A stretch of DNA of 64,000 nt from Abiotrophia sp965245735. Lineage in GTDB: Bacteria > Bacillota > Bacilli > Lactobacillales > Aerococcaceae. Below the pieces are notes generated by a model, which did not search any database, was not told the origin of the DNA, and saw nothing but the letters and a program-made list of their open reading frames with translations. The stretch is from the NCBI GenBank assembly GCA_965245735.1, contig CBDFAX010000007.1:15626-79625 (forward strand), in the 5' to 3' direction. The position numbers were made by a program, and so were the translations under genes. Shown one piece after another: positions 49,151 to 57,665 of this stretch (positions are counted from its first letter, which is position 1; every line of letters begins with the position of its first letter).

Positions 49151-51823
49151 ATGTCAACAAAATTATCAGCCTATAACCAAGAGGCGCAAGCCGTCATTGA
49201 CAGCTTAGAAAGCCATGTTGAGACGGGCTTGACAGCTGCAGTGGCTGCGCAACGCTTGGAAGAGTTCGGTCCAAATGAACTCAAGGCCGAAGCTCATTCA
49301 ACCCTCTTGCAGAAGTTTATTGAGCAATTCAAGGACTTCATGATTATCATCCTCTTGATTGCGGCGGCTGTCTCCTTCGTGGCCAGCCACGAGTGGCACG
49401 ACGCGGTCATCATTCTCCTGGTTGTGGTGCTTAACGCCATTATGGGGGTAGTCCAAGAAGCCAAGGCTGAAGAAGCCATTGACGCCCTCAAGGAAATGGC
49501 CTCACCTGACGCCCGTGTTCGCCGTGATGGCAATGTCATGACCGTTAAGTCTCATGACTTGGTGCCAGGCGATATCGTCTTATTGGAAGCTGGGGATATT
49601 GTACCAGCGGATATGCGCTTGATTGAAGCCAACTCACTCAAGGTTGAAGAAGCCGCCTTGACCGGGGAATCGGTGCCAGTTGATAAGGACATTGAGGTCA
49701 TCTCAGAAGAAGGTGCCGGGATAGGGGACCGCCATAACATGGTCTTCTCTAGCACCAACGTGACTTACGGCCGTGCCTTAGCCATTGTAACAGCAACTGG
49801 GATGAATACCGAAGTCGGTCATATCGCCAGCATGTTAGCTAGCGCTGAGAAAACCAAGACTCCATTGCAACGCGACCAAGATCGTTTGGGTAAGACCTTA
49901 ACCATTATGATCTTAGTCATTGCGGCGGTGACCTTCATCGTTGGCTTGTTACGTGGCCGTCAGATTACGGACATGCTCTTAGTGTCCATTTCCTTGGCCG
50001 TGGCTGCCATTCCAGAAGGCTTGCCAGCCATTTCGACTATTATTCTATCGATTGGGACCCAAACCATGGCAGACCGTAAGGCTCTGGTTCGGACCTTGCC
50101 TGCCGTTGAGACCTTGGGTGGGACTCAAATTATCTGTTCCGATAAGACAGGGACCTTGACCCTTAACAAGATGACCATTGAAAGAGCCTACTATGATGGG
50201 GTTCTCCACAAGGCCTCTGAAGACTTAGATTTAGATTTACCGCTCTTACGTTCCATTGTCTTGGCTAACGACACGGAAGTGGACGCCGAAGGTAACTTGA
50301 TCGGGGATCCAACCGAGACTGCCATGGTTAAGTTTGCCTTAGACAAGGGCTATCCTTTGGCTGAACGCTTGGCTAGCTTCCCACGGGTGGGCGAGATTCC
50401 ATTTGACTCTACCCGTAAATTGATGACGACAGTCCACCCGCTAGCGGATGGTCGCTACCTGGTAGCCACCAAAGGGGCGCCAGACCAATTGCTCAAACGC
50501 TGCCTTCATAAGGACTTTGGCGGCCAAGTGACCGACTTGACCGATGCTGATCGCCAAGCCATCTTGACCGAAAATACAGGCATGGCGCGTCAGGCCTTAC
50601 GTGTCTTGGCAGGGGCTTATAAGATTATTGATCAATTGCCTAGCAAGTTCGAATCTGAGGAATTAGAACATGACTTAATCTTTGCTGGTTTGGTCGGTAT
50701 GATTGACCCTGAGCGTCAAGAAGCCGCGGATGCTATTGCTGTAGCCAAAGGGGCCGGCATGCGGACCGTCATGATTACCGGTGACCACGCTGAAACCGCG
50801 CAAGCTATTGCGGAACGTCTAGGTATCTTGAATCCAAACGAAGACAACCACCATCACGTCATGACCGGGGCAGAACTCGATGCGATTTCTGATCAAGAAT
50901 TAGAAGCGCGTGTTCAAGACTTGTCAGTCTACGCCCGTGTATCACCTGAGCACAAGGTGCGCATTATCAAGGCTTGGCAGTCTAAAGGTAAGACGGTGTC
51001 CATGACCGGGGACGGGGTCAACGATGCGCCTTCCCTCAAGCAAGCAGATATCGGGGTCGGCATGGGGATTACCGGGACCGAAGTGTCCAAGGGTGCCTCT
51101 GACATGGTCCTAGCTGACGATAACTTTGAAACCATCGTTGTGGCGGTTGAAGAAGGGCGTAAGGTCTTCGCCAACATCCAGAAGGCTGTCCAATATCTCT
51201 TGTCAGCTAACTTGGGTGAGGTCATTACCCTCTTCGTAGCCACCTTATTAGGTTGGACCATCTTGCAACCTGTTCATATCTTATGGATAAACTTAGTGAC
51301 AGACGTCTTCCCAGCCATCGCTTTGGGGATGGAAAAAGCCGAGCCAGATGTGATGAATCGTCCGCCACGGACCAAGGAGTCTAGCTTCTTATCTAACGGT
51401 ATTTTGCCAAGTATCCTCTACCAAGGGGTCTTAGAAAGTGCCTTGACCCTCTTCATCTACTGGTTAGCCGGTCAATGGTACCACCAAGAAAACTTGGCCG
51501 AAACCATGGCCTTTGCGACCTTAGGTTTGATCCAACTCTTCCATGCTTTCAACGTCAAGTATGTCTTCGCTTCTCTCTTCACAGGGAAAGCCTTCGATAA
51601 CAAGTTCCTCAACGGTGCCAGCCTCTTATCAGCTGCTATGTTGCTAGGCGTTATCGTCATTCCAGGCATCAACGACTTCTTCGACGTGACCGCGCCTACC
51701 TTGCCACAATGGGGCTTGGTATTAGCTATCTCCTTCAGCATCATCGTGCTAGTTGAACTCATTAAGTGGGGCCTACGCGCTAGTGGCCTAGCTGACAAGT
51801 TAAGCAAACAAGAAAGCAAATAA
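49151..51823 (+). CDS. P2A-type Ca2+/Mn2+-exporting ATPase
   Basis: 890 residues. The N-terminal domain (AAQRLEEFGPNELKAEAHST) is cation-ATPase type. The actuator domain has ALTGESVPV. Membrane helix 4 carries VAAIPEGLPA (the Ca-site P-E-G-L pattern). The phosphorylation motif is ICSDKTGTLTLNKM and the nucleotide hinge is MTGDGVNDAPSLKQADIGVG. M5/M6 residues LLSANLGEV and WINLVTDVFPAIALGMEKAE are as in SERCA-like bacterial pumps. It exports Ca2+ or Mn2+; the putative Mn riboswitch in its leader favours manganese detoxification. GGAGGTTACT precedes the ATG. Confidence 0.93.
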   Translation: MSTKLSAYNQEAQAVIDSLESHVETGLTAAVAAQRLEEFGPNELKAEAHSTLLQKFIEQFKDFMIIILLIAAAVSFVASHEWHDAVIILLVVVLNAIMGVVQEAKAEEAIDALKEMASPDARVRRDGNVMTVKSHDLVPGDIVLLEAGDIVPADMRLIEANSLKVEEAALTGESVPVDKDIEVISEEGAGIGDRHNMVFSSTNVTYGRALAIVTATGMNTEVGHIASMLASAEKTKTPLQRDQDRLGKTLTIMILVIAAVTFIVGLLRGRQITDMLLVSISLAVAAIPEGLPAISTIILSIGTQTMADRKALVRTLPAVETLGGTQIICSDKTGTLTLNKMTIERAYYDGVLHKASEDLDLDLPLLRSIVLANDTEVDAEGNLIGDPTETAMVKFALDKGYPLAERLASFPRVGEIPFDSTRKLMTTVHPLADGRYLVATKGAPDQLLKRCLHKDFGGQVTDLTDADRQAILTENTGMARQALRVLAGAYKIIDQLPSKFESEELEHDLIFAGLVGMIDPERQEAADAIAVAKGAGMRTVMITGDHAETAQAIAERLGILNPNEDNHHHVMTGAELDAISDQELEARVQDLSVYARVSPEHKVRIIKAWQSKGKTVSMTGDGVNDAPSLKQADIGVGMGITGTEVSKGASDMVLADDNFETIVVAVEEGRKVFANIQKAVQYLLSANLGEVITLFVATLLGWTILQPVHILWINLVTDVFPAIALGMEKAEPDVMNRPPRTKESSFLSNGILPSILYQGVLESALTLFIYWLAGQWYHQENLAETMAFATLGLIQLFHAFNVKYVFASLFTGKAFDNKFLNGASLLSAAMLLGVIVIPGINDFFDVTAPTLPQWGLVLAISFSIIVLVELIKWGLRASGLADKLSKQESK

Positions 51824-51834
51824 GCATTAGGCCT

Positions 51835-51869
51835 GCCACCTCTGACCTAGCTCGGAGGTGGCTTTTTTT
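51835..51869 (+). terminator. Terminator after the ATPase gene
   Basis: GCCACCTC and GAGGTGGC arms around a 12-base loop, followed by TTTTTTT. Confidence 0.92.
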
Positions 51870-51893
51870 GTTGAAGTGCCTCGAAAAAGTCGC

Positions 51894-52462
51894 GCCACGT
51901 CGCATTGGACTCATGCCATGTCGTGTTGGACCTCCAACACGACATGGCACGAGCCCAAAGAGTCCGAATCCCCTCGAAAGAGAGGAAAACGAGCGCGCCA
52001 CGTCGCATTGGGAGGTCGCCATGTCGTGTTGGGCCTCCAACGCGACATGGCTCGAGCTCCAAGGGTCCGAATCCCCCGAAAGAGAGCAAAACGAACGCGC
52101 CATGTCGTATTGGGAGGTCGCCATGTCGCGATGGGCCTCCAACGCGACGTGGCACGAACTCAAAGGCGCCGAAACGCCCCAAAATAGAGGAAAACGAGCG
52201 CGCCACGTCGCATTGGGAGTCCGCCATGTCGCGTTGGACCTCCAACGCGACGTGGCACGAACTCAAAGGCGCCGAAACGCCCCAAAATAGAGGAAAACGA
52301 GCGTGCCATGTCGTATTGGGAGGTCGCCATGTCGTGTTGGGCCTCCAACGCGACGTGGCTCGAGCTCAAAGGCGCCGAAACGCCCCAAAAGAGAGGAAAA
52401 CGAGCGCGCCACGTCGCATTGTGAGGTCGCCATGTCGTGTTGGGCCTCCAACGCGACGTGGC
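51894..52462. repeat. Family A palindrome array, copy 2 (six units)
   Basis: Six units begin at about 51894, 51997, 52099, 52202, 52305 and 52408, a strict 102-103-bp period. Each has GCCACGTCGCATTGG, a second direct copy GCCATGTCGTGTTGG, and the inverted CCAACGCGACGTGG. Spacers read CTCAAAGGCGCCGAAACGCC, then GAGAGGAAAACGAGC, differing from those of copy 1. The last hairpin ends about 10 bases from the stop codon of the NERD gene converging from the right. Apparent open frames across it are artefacts of stop-free repeats. Confidence 0.92.
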
Positions 52463-52471
52463 TCCCACATA

Positions 52472-53410
52472 CTAGACTCCATCATATTGTGACAGGCACT
52501 GATAAACGGTGGCGTAGTCATTTTGGTAGCAAGCGTGGTGGCCTTTATGGAGTGGTTGGAAGTATTGAGCTAGTTGGCGTTGCAGGGTGCGGTCCAATTG
52601 CTTGGTCCCCATATAGTTGGAAATTGCCGAGCGACTCAGCGGCAGGTCATGATTTAACAAAGCCCATTCACAGGCGCTTCGCAAACAGGCGGCTGCCTTA
52701 TCTTCCCTAAACCCACAATGCGGGCAGGAGACCTTATACCGACTGCAGGTCATGCCCAGCCACAAACAACGTGGGCAGCCAATACCGCTTAGCAGAGTTT
52801 GGCGCTCGATGGAAGTCAGTTGGCGTGGCCGATAGGGGCTGGCATGTTGGAGCGGCCCCAGTAAATCCAAGACTAGCTGCTGGCGCCGACTGCAAGGCTG
52901 ACCTGCCAAGTGGTCGGCCAGCCCCTGAAGCCAAGCTAGCGCCTGCGGCCACAGCATGTATTGCTCCGAATCTAAGCCCTCGACCTGCAAATGGTCCTGA
53001 CTGAAAATCAGCTTGGGCACTATCTGACAGTCTAATCGCTGGCTCCTTAGAAATTGCTGGAGTAGACTCTGGGCTCGGGCCACTTGCCCTAGCAAGTCAT
53101 GTTGATAAGGCCGCCCGTTGAGTCTGGAGGCAAATCCCTGATAGAGAAAATGCCCGCCATAATGCTTGATTTCTACTAGATAGGACCCCTGGGGCAGCAG
53201 CAAAAGCCCGTCAATTTGCGTGCCCTTTCCCAGGGGAATCCACAAATCAGTCAGGTAAAAGGCAGCCAGCCCCATGTCTTGAATCACCTGTGCGACCCGC
53301 GCCTCACCCTCTAAGCCAGTTAGGAGACGCAGGTGGTCTGCCTGATCCTCCTGGGATAAGTGGCCTCTTTGCTTGACCAGCTGATAAAATCTTGCCTCTT
53401 GATGGTACAT
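52472..53410 (-). CDS. NERD-domain nuclease-related protein 2
   Basis: 312 residues; the ATG at 53410 follows AAGGGGGAAG. The NERD core is LEGEARVAQVIQDMGLAAFY, TQIDGLLLLPQGSYLVEIKH, with the D...E-x-K layout, and RLNGRPYQHDLLGQVARAQS. A zinc ribbon (GCPRCLW ... SCPHCGFRED) and a helical C-terminus with RSAISNYMGTKQLDRTLQRQ, perhaps DNA-binding, follow. It is a full-length paralogue of the protein at 10604. The message runs straight into the family A array without a separate terminator, so the array hairpin may form its 3' end. Confidence 0.82.
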   Translation of the reverse strand: MYHQEARFYQLVKQRGHLSQEDQADHLRLLTGLEGEARVAQVIQDMGLAAFYLTDLWIPLGKGTQIDGLLLLPQGSYLVEIKHYGGHFLYQGFASRLNGRPYQHDLLGQVARAQSLLQQFLRSQRLDCQIVPKLIFSQDHLQVEGLDSEQYMLWPQALAWLQGLADHLAGQPCSRRQQLVLDLLGPLQHASPYRPRQLTSIERQTLLSGIGCPRCLWLGMTCSRYKVSCPHCGFREDKAAACLRSACEWALLNHDLPLSRSAISNYMGTKQLDRTLQRQLAQYFQPLHKGHHACYQNDYATVYQCLSQYDGV

Positions 53411-53562
53411 GGTGCTTCCCCCTTCTTATATAAATACCCCAAAAGGCTCCATCTCGCACCAAATCCAGGCCTAAAAGTTTGATGAGAAGGGCTGGGTCTT
53501 TTGCTTTTAAGTCTTTTCCATTATAATAGACAGTGAATAAGTCAGGAGAAGGAGACAGGACT

Positions 53563-55251
53563 ATGTTGAATGAGATGATGCACCGGCCAGTGGTTATGCA
53601 GAAAATAATCGACTTGATGCGGGAGGGGCAACTTCCTTTTGAAGGGGTCGTAGGTCAGTTGGAGGCTTTTGCCAATGCCAATGGGATTCCGGTGGTCCCT
53701 CACGAAACAGCCAAGTTCTTGGACTTTTTCTGTGCCACGACCCAGCCGCAACAAATCCTGGAAATCGGGACCGCCATTGGTTTTTCGGCTAGTCTTATGG
53801 CTCAACACCTAGCATCTGACGGCCACTTAACCACGATTGACCGCTACGCCCTTATGTTTGAACGCGCTAAGTCTAACTTTGAGCAGGCCGGTCTGGCGGA
53901 TAAGGTGACGGTCCTAGAAGGGGATGCGGCTGATATTCTGCCTAGCTTACCGGCTAATCACTATGATCTGATTTTTATGGATAGCGCCAAGGCCAAGTAC
54001 CTGGAGTTCTATCCTTACTGTATGCGTCTGCTTAAGATGGGGGGCGTCCTACTGATTGATGATGTCCTGCAAGCGGGCACCATCATGGATGCCTTAGATA
54101 CACGGCCTAAGCGCGTGCGCAAGATTCATCGCAAGCTCAATGAGCTCTTCCAAGCCGTCTTGACCGATCAAGATCAACGGGCCTGCCTCCTGCCCTTAGG
54201 CGATGGACTACTCATGGTCCGCAAGGAAAAGGAAATAGAGGTAGAAGACTTCCTAGCCACTCAATGGGATAAGACCTGGTGCCAACAAGTGGCAGAAAAA
54301 GCCGAGTCCAAACGCCAAGCGGCGGCGCCTGCCCTTAACGAGTTCCAACAAATGGCAGCCGAACAAATGGAAGACAGCAAGGAATCTGGGCAAGAACTAG
54401 CTCAGGACATTGGCTTAATCGCCATTGACCTAGATGGCACCCTGCTGACCAACCAAAAAACCATTAGTGCCACCAACGTCGCCACTCTAGCTCGGGCGCA
54501 TGAGGCAGGTATTAAGATTGTCATCTGTACCGGTCGGACCCTGCCTGGGGTGGATTTCTATGTGCCGGAGCTGCCTTTCTTAAGCGAGTCGGACTTTATG
54601 ATTCTGCAAAATGGGGCGCAAACTCTGACGGCCCGGGCGCCTTTCCAATCAGTCTTCCAACGCTTCTTAACCCAAGCGGCGCGGCAACGGGCACTAGAAC
54701 TAGTGGCGCCCCTCAAGGAGCAGGGAGCTCAGTTGGTGGCCTTTGACCGCGACCATATCTACCTAGTAGGGGATCCAACGCCTAATGCTTTGGTTGCCCG
54801 CGACGCCCAGTTTCTTAAAACAGACGTGACACCAATCTCCCAAGAAGACTTCCTGGCCAATAGCCAACTCAATAAGGCCATGATTCTGGCGCCGGAAGCA
54901 GTGCTAGATGCTTGGATTCCAACCATTGAAGCGGCCGACTGGCAGGCCCTGTCCATGGTGCGGAGCCAGAAGGTTATCCTAGAATTTCTGCCGGTTGGTG
55001 TTTCTAAGGCTAGTGGATTAGACCAGTTGGCCCGTCACTTAGGTCTGCGTCCTGAACAAGTCATGGCTCTGGGCGATGCGGCTAACGATGCCGAAATGTT
55101 AGATTTTGCCGGCTGTGCGGTAGCCATGGGCAATGCCTCAGACGACCTCAAAGCCAAGGCTGACTTTGTGACTTTAACCAATGAAGAAGACGGTGTTTCA
55201 CATGCTATTGAGACCCTCATATTACAAAAGAAACAAAATCATATAGAATAA
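53563..55251 (+). CDS. O-methyltransferase (TrmR-like) fused to a Cof-type HAD phosphatase
   Basis: 562 residues from the ATG at 53563 (AGAAGGAGA upstream). Residues 1-225 are a class I SAM methyltransferase: PHETAKFLDFFCATTQPQQI, LEIGTAIGFSASLMAQHL (SAM loop) and LIFMDSAKAKYLEFYPYCMR, then LLIDDVLQAG. This resembles YrrM/TrmR, which methylates 5-hydroxyuridine in tRNA. After a charged linker, residues about 285-560 are a Cof/YidA HAD domain: GLIAIDLDGTLLTNQKTISA, IVICTGRTLPG and VMALGDAANDAEMLDFAG. These are normally separate genes, and the frame is continuous. The phosphatase substrate is unknown. Confidence 0.85.
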   Translation: MLNEMMHRPVVMQKIIDLMREGQLPFEGVVGQLEAFANANGIPVVPHETAKFLDFFCATTQPQQILEIGTAIGFSASLMAQHLASDGHLTTIDRYALMFERAKSNFEQAGLADKVTVLEGDAADILPSLPANHYDLIFMDSAKAKYLEFYPYCMRLLKMGGVLLIDDVLQAGTIMDALDTRPKRVRKIHRKLNELFQAVLTDQDQRACLLPLGDGLLMVRKEKEIEVEDFLATQWDKTWCQQVAEKAESKRQAAAPALNEFQQMAAEQMEDSKESGQELAQDIGLIAIDLDGTLLTNQKTISATNVATLARAHEAGIKIVICTGRTLPGVDFYVPELPFLSESDFMILQNGAQTLTARAPFQSVFQRFLTQAARQRALELVAPLKEQGAQLVAFDRDHIYLVGDPTPNALVARDAQFLKTDVTPISQEDFLANSQLNKAMILAPEAVLDAWIPTIEAADWQALSMVRSQKVILEFLPVGVSKASGLDQLARHLGLRPEQVMALGDAANDAEMLDFAGCAVAMGNASDDLKAKADFVTLTNEEDGVSHAIETLILQKKQNHIE

Positions 55252-55332
55252 TTAATGGAAGGGTCAAAGAAAATTCACAATTCGATGCTAAAATCTGTAT
55301 TTGAATAAGAGAAAAAGTGAGGACGAGAAATC

Positions 55333-56712
55333 ATGAAAAAGGGATTGATCATTGGCTCGACAACAGTTTTATTATTAGCTGGTTTGGGCTACAGTGCTGG
55401 TGTAGGCTTCTACGCCCAGAAATTCCAGGCCAATACTAAATTTGGCTCCTTGGATATTTCCAACTTAACCTTAGCGGAAGCGGAGGATAAGATTGGTAAA
55501 GACCTTAACCAGAAGGAAGTGACCATTCTGGAAAATGGTAAGGAAGTAGGTCGCTTTACCTTAGAACAAGCAGGTGTCCAAGTAGATGCCAACAAGGCTT
55601 TGGAATCAGCCTATAATTCACAAGATCCAACCGGTTGGGTAGGTAGCTTCTTCAATACTACCGAATATAAGAACGTCTTGCTCAATCACGTGGCTTTTAA
55701 CGACGAGAACCTAAGCAAGACTCTGGATGGCTTTGGCTTGAACAACCAAAACCGGACAGCGGCCCAAGATGCTAAAATCGAGTATTCTAACGGTCAAGGT
55801 TACCATGTCACCCCTGAAAAGGACGGGAACCAATTAGATGTAGCCAAGGTTAAGGAACTGATTGTTTCTCAAGTGCAATCAGGTAACACCTCGGTTGAAA
55901 TCAATTCGGCCTACCAAGAGCCAAAAATCAAGAGTGACGATCCTAAGATTACCCAAGTCATGGATCAAATTAACAAGGTGGCGGATACCAAAATTACCTT
56001 GACTATCTCAGGCAAGGAAGAAGTCGTTCCTAAAGATAAAATTAATGACTGGATTCAATTCGATGAGTCTAATAACTTGGTCATAGACCAAAGCAAGGTC
56101 CAAGACTATGTCAAGGAACTCAACACCAAATACGCGACCATCAACAAAACGCGTAAATTTGCTTCAACCTTATCTGGGGTGGTCGATGTGCAACCAGGGA
56201 CACTAGGTTGGTCCATTGACTCTGAGGCAGAGGCAGAGAAGATTGTAGCAGACCTTAACAAGGGTGGTACCATCAAGCGTGAACCAACGGTTGTTGGGAC
56301 GGGTTATGCCGACAAGGAAAATGATATCGGTCCAAGCTATGTCGAAGTCGACATTGCCCACCAAATGATGTTTATTTACAAGGATGGTAAGAAGGTACTG
56401 GAAACACCAGTCGTAACCGGTCGCCCTGGGACGACCACTATCCCCGGGGCCTACGCTTCTTGGAATAAGGAGTCTCCTTCAACCCTCAAGGGTTACAACC
56501 CACATACTCAGAAGGAATATCAACAACCGGTTGATTACTGGATTCCATTTGATGACACTGGCCAAGGGATTCACGATGCCAACTGGCAAGCTTCCTTCGG
56601 GGGCGAAGCCTACCTGTCTAATGGTTCTTTAGGCTGTATCAACACACCACCAGGTACCATGGCAGAAGTTTACCAATTAGTGGAAGTCGGCATGCCAGTT
56701 ATCATCTTCTAA
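55333..56712 (+). CDS. L,D-transpeptidase (YkuD) with peptidoglycan-binding repeats
   Basis: 459 residues. One N-terminal membrane anchor (GLIIGSTTVLLLAGLGYSAG) is followed by two PG_binding_4-type domains (residues about 40-300, with LTLAEAEDKIGKDLNQKEVT and VVDVQPGTLGWSIDSEAEAE). The C-terminal YkuD domain (330-459) has YVEVDIAHQMMFIYKDGKKV, GQGIHDANWQASFGG and the catalytic Cys435 in NGSLGCINTPP. It makes L,D cross-links, which resist most beta-lactams, or attaches proteins to the wall. Single gene with its own strong terminator. Confidence 0.93.
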   Translation: MKKGLIIGSTTVLLLAGLGYSAGVGFYAQKFQANTKFGSLDISNLTLAEAEDKIGKDLNQKEVTILENGKEVGRFTLEQAGVQVDANKALESAYNSQDPTGWVGSFFNTTEYKNVLLNHVAFNDENLSKTLDGFGLNNQNRTAAQDAKIEYSNGQGYHVTPEKDGNQLDVAKVKELIVSQVQSGNTSVEINSAYQEPKIKSDDPKITQVMDQINKVADTKITLTISGKEEVVPKDKINDWIQFDESNNLVIDQSKVQDYVKELNTKYATINKTRKFASTLSGVVDVQPGTLGWSIDSEAEAEKIVADLNKGGTIKREPTVVGTGYADKENDIGPSYVEVDIAHQMMFIYKDGKKVLETPVVTGRPGTTTIPGAYASWNKESPSTLKGYNPHTQKEYQQPVDYWIPFDDTGQGIHDANWQASFGGEAYLSNGSLGCINTPPGTMAEVYQLVEVGMPVIIF

Positions 56713-56733
56713 TGATTAAACGCCTTTAATTTG

Positions 56734-56778
56734 GAAACCTTAAACAAAAGGCCCTACCTTTTGTTTAAGGTTTCTTTT
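56734..56778 (+). terminator. Terminator after the L,D-transpeptidase gene
   Basis: An 18-base arm GAAACCTTAAACAAAAGG pairs perfectly with CCTTTTGTTTAAGGTTTC around a 5-base loop, then TTTTC. Confidence 0.93.
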
Positions 56779-56947
56779 CAAATACTTGTCTATTAGATTA
56801 CAAGTCCGAGCAAGCTTTGACATAAGTAGAAAACTTGAGCGTAAGGGCTTTAATATTCCCGCAAAACCCGCTATAATAAAGGAGTGAGACCTTAAGGGGA
56901 AGGCTCACCCATTTGAACCTAGAACGTCATGAGAAAGGATGAACCAT

Positions 56948-57652
56948 ATGAAAAAGATTCTAGTCGTAGATGATGAAAAGCCAATCTCTGATATTATTTC
57001 TTTTAACTTAGAAAACGAAGGCTATGCCATTGAAAAAGCTTATGATGGTGAACAAGCATTAGAGGTATTCGAGAAGAGTCAACCAGACTTAGTGATTTTA
57101 GACCTCATGCTACCCAAGATGGACGGTTTGGAAGTTTGTCGTGAAATTCGCAAACAATCCGCTGTACCAGTGATCATGTTAACTGCCAAAGATTCAGAGA
57201 TTGACAAGGTCTTAGGTTTAGAGTTAGGGGCAGATGACTATGTCACCAAGCCATTCTCTAACCGTGAACTCATTGCCCGCGTTAAGGCTAACTTGCGTCG
57301 CAATCTAGTCAAGGAACCTGAGCCACAAGAAGTCAACAAGAACGAGATTGTAGTAGGGGATTTGGTTATTCACCAAGATGCCTACATTATCTCTAAACAC
57401 GGGGAAGAAATTGAACTGACCCACCGTGAGTTCGAATTACTCCACTACCTAGCCCGCCACATTGGCCAAGTCATGACCCGGGAACATCTCCTTGAGACTG
57501 TTTGGGACTATGACTACTTCGGGGATGTGCGGACGGTCGACGTGACCATCCGTCGTCTGCGGGAGAAAATTGAAGATATTCCAAGCCACCCAACTTATAT
57601 TGTGACTCGTCGTGGGGTCGGTTACCTCTTGAAGAATCCAGATCAAGAATAG
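56948..57652 (+). CDS. walR: Essential cell-wall response regulator WalR (VicR)
   Basis: 234 residues from the ATG at 56948 (AAGGATG upstream; the ATG at 56939 is too close). Receiver: KKILVVDDEKPISDIISFNL, Asp52 in VILDLMLPKMDG and YVTKPFSNREL. OmpR-type output: ELTHREFELLHYLARHIGQV, DYFGDVRTVDVTIRRLREKI and RRGVGYLL. Near-identity to WalR/VicR and the following walK-walH-walI make the call firm. It controls cell-wall hydrolase genes. TATAAT lies at 56872-56877. Confidence 0.97.
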   Translation: MKKILVVDDEKPISDIISFNLENEGYAIEKAYDGEQALEVFEKSQPDLVILDLMLPKMDGLEVCREIRKQSAVPVIMLTAKDSEIDKVLGLELGADDYVTKPFSNRELIARVKANLRRNLVKEPEPQEVNKNEIVVGDLVIHQDAYIISKHGEEIELTHREFELLHYLARHIGQVMTREHLLETVWDYDYFGDVRTVDVTIRRLREKIEDIPSHPTYIVTRRGVGYLLKNPDQE

Positions 57653-57665
57653 GAAGTTCTAGCAT

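Noticed and set aside
51780..52492. Multiple long open frames on both strands rich in HVALG and RRVGG text
   Set aside because: They are translations of the second family A array, present in several frames at once, without start signals.
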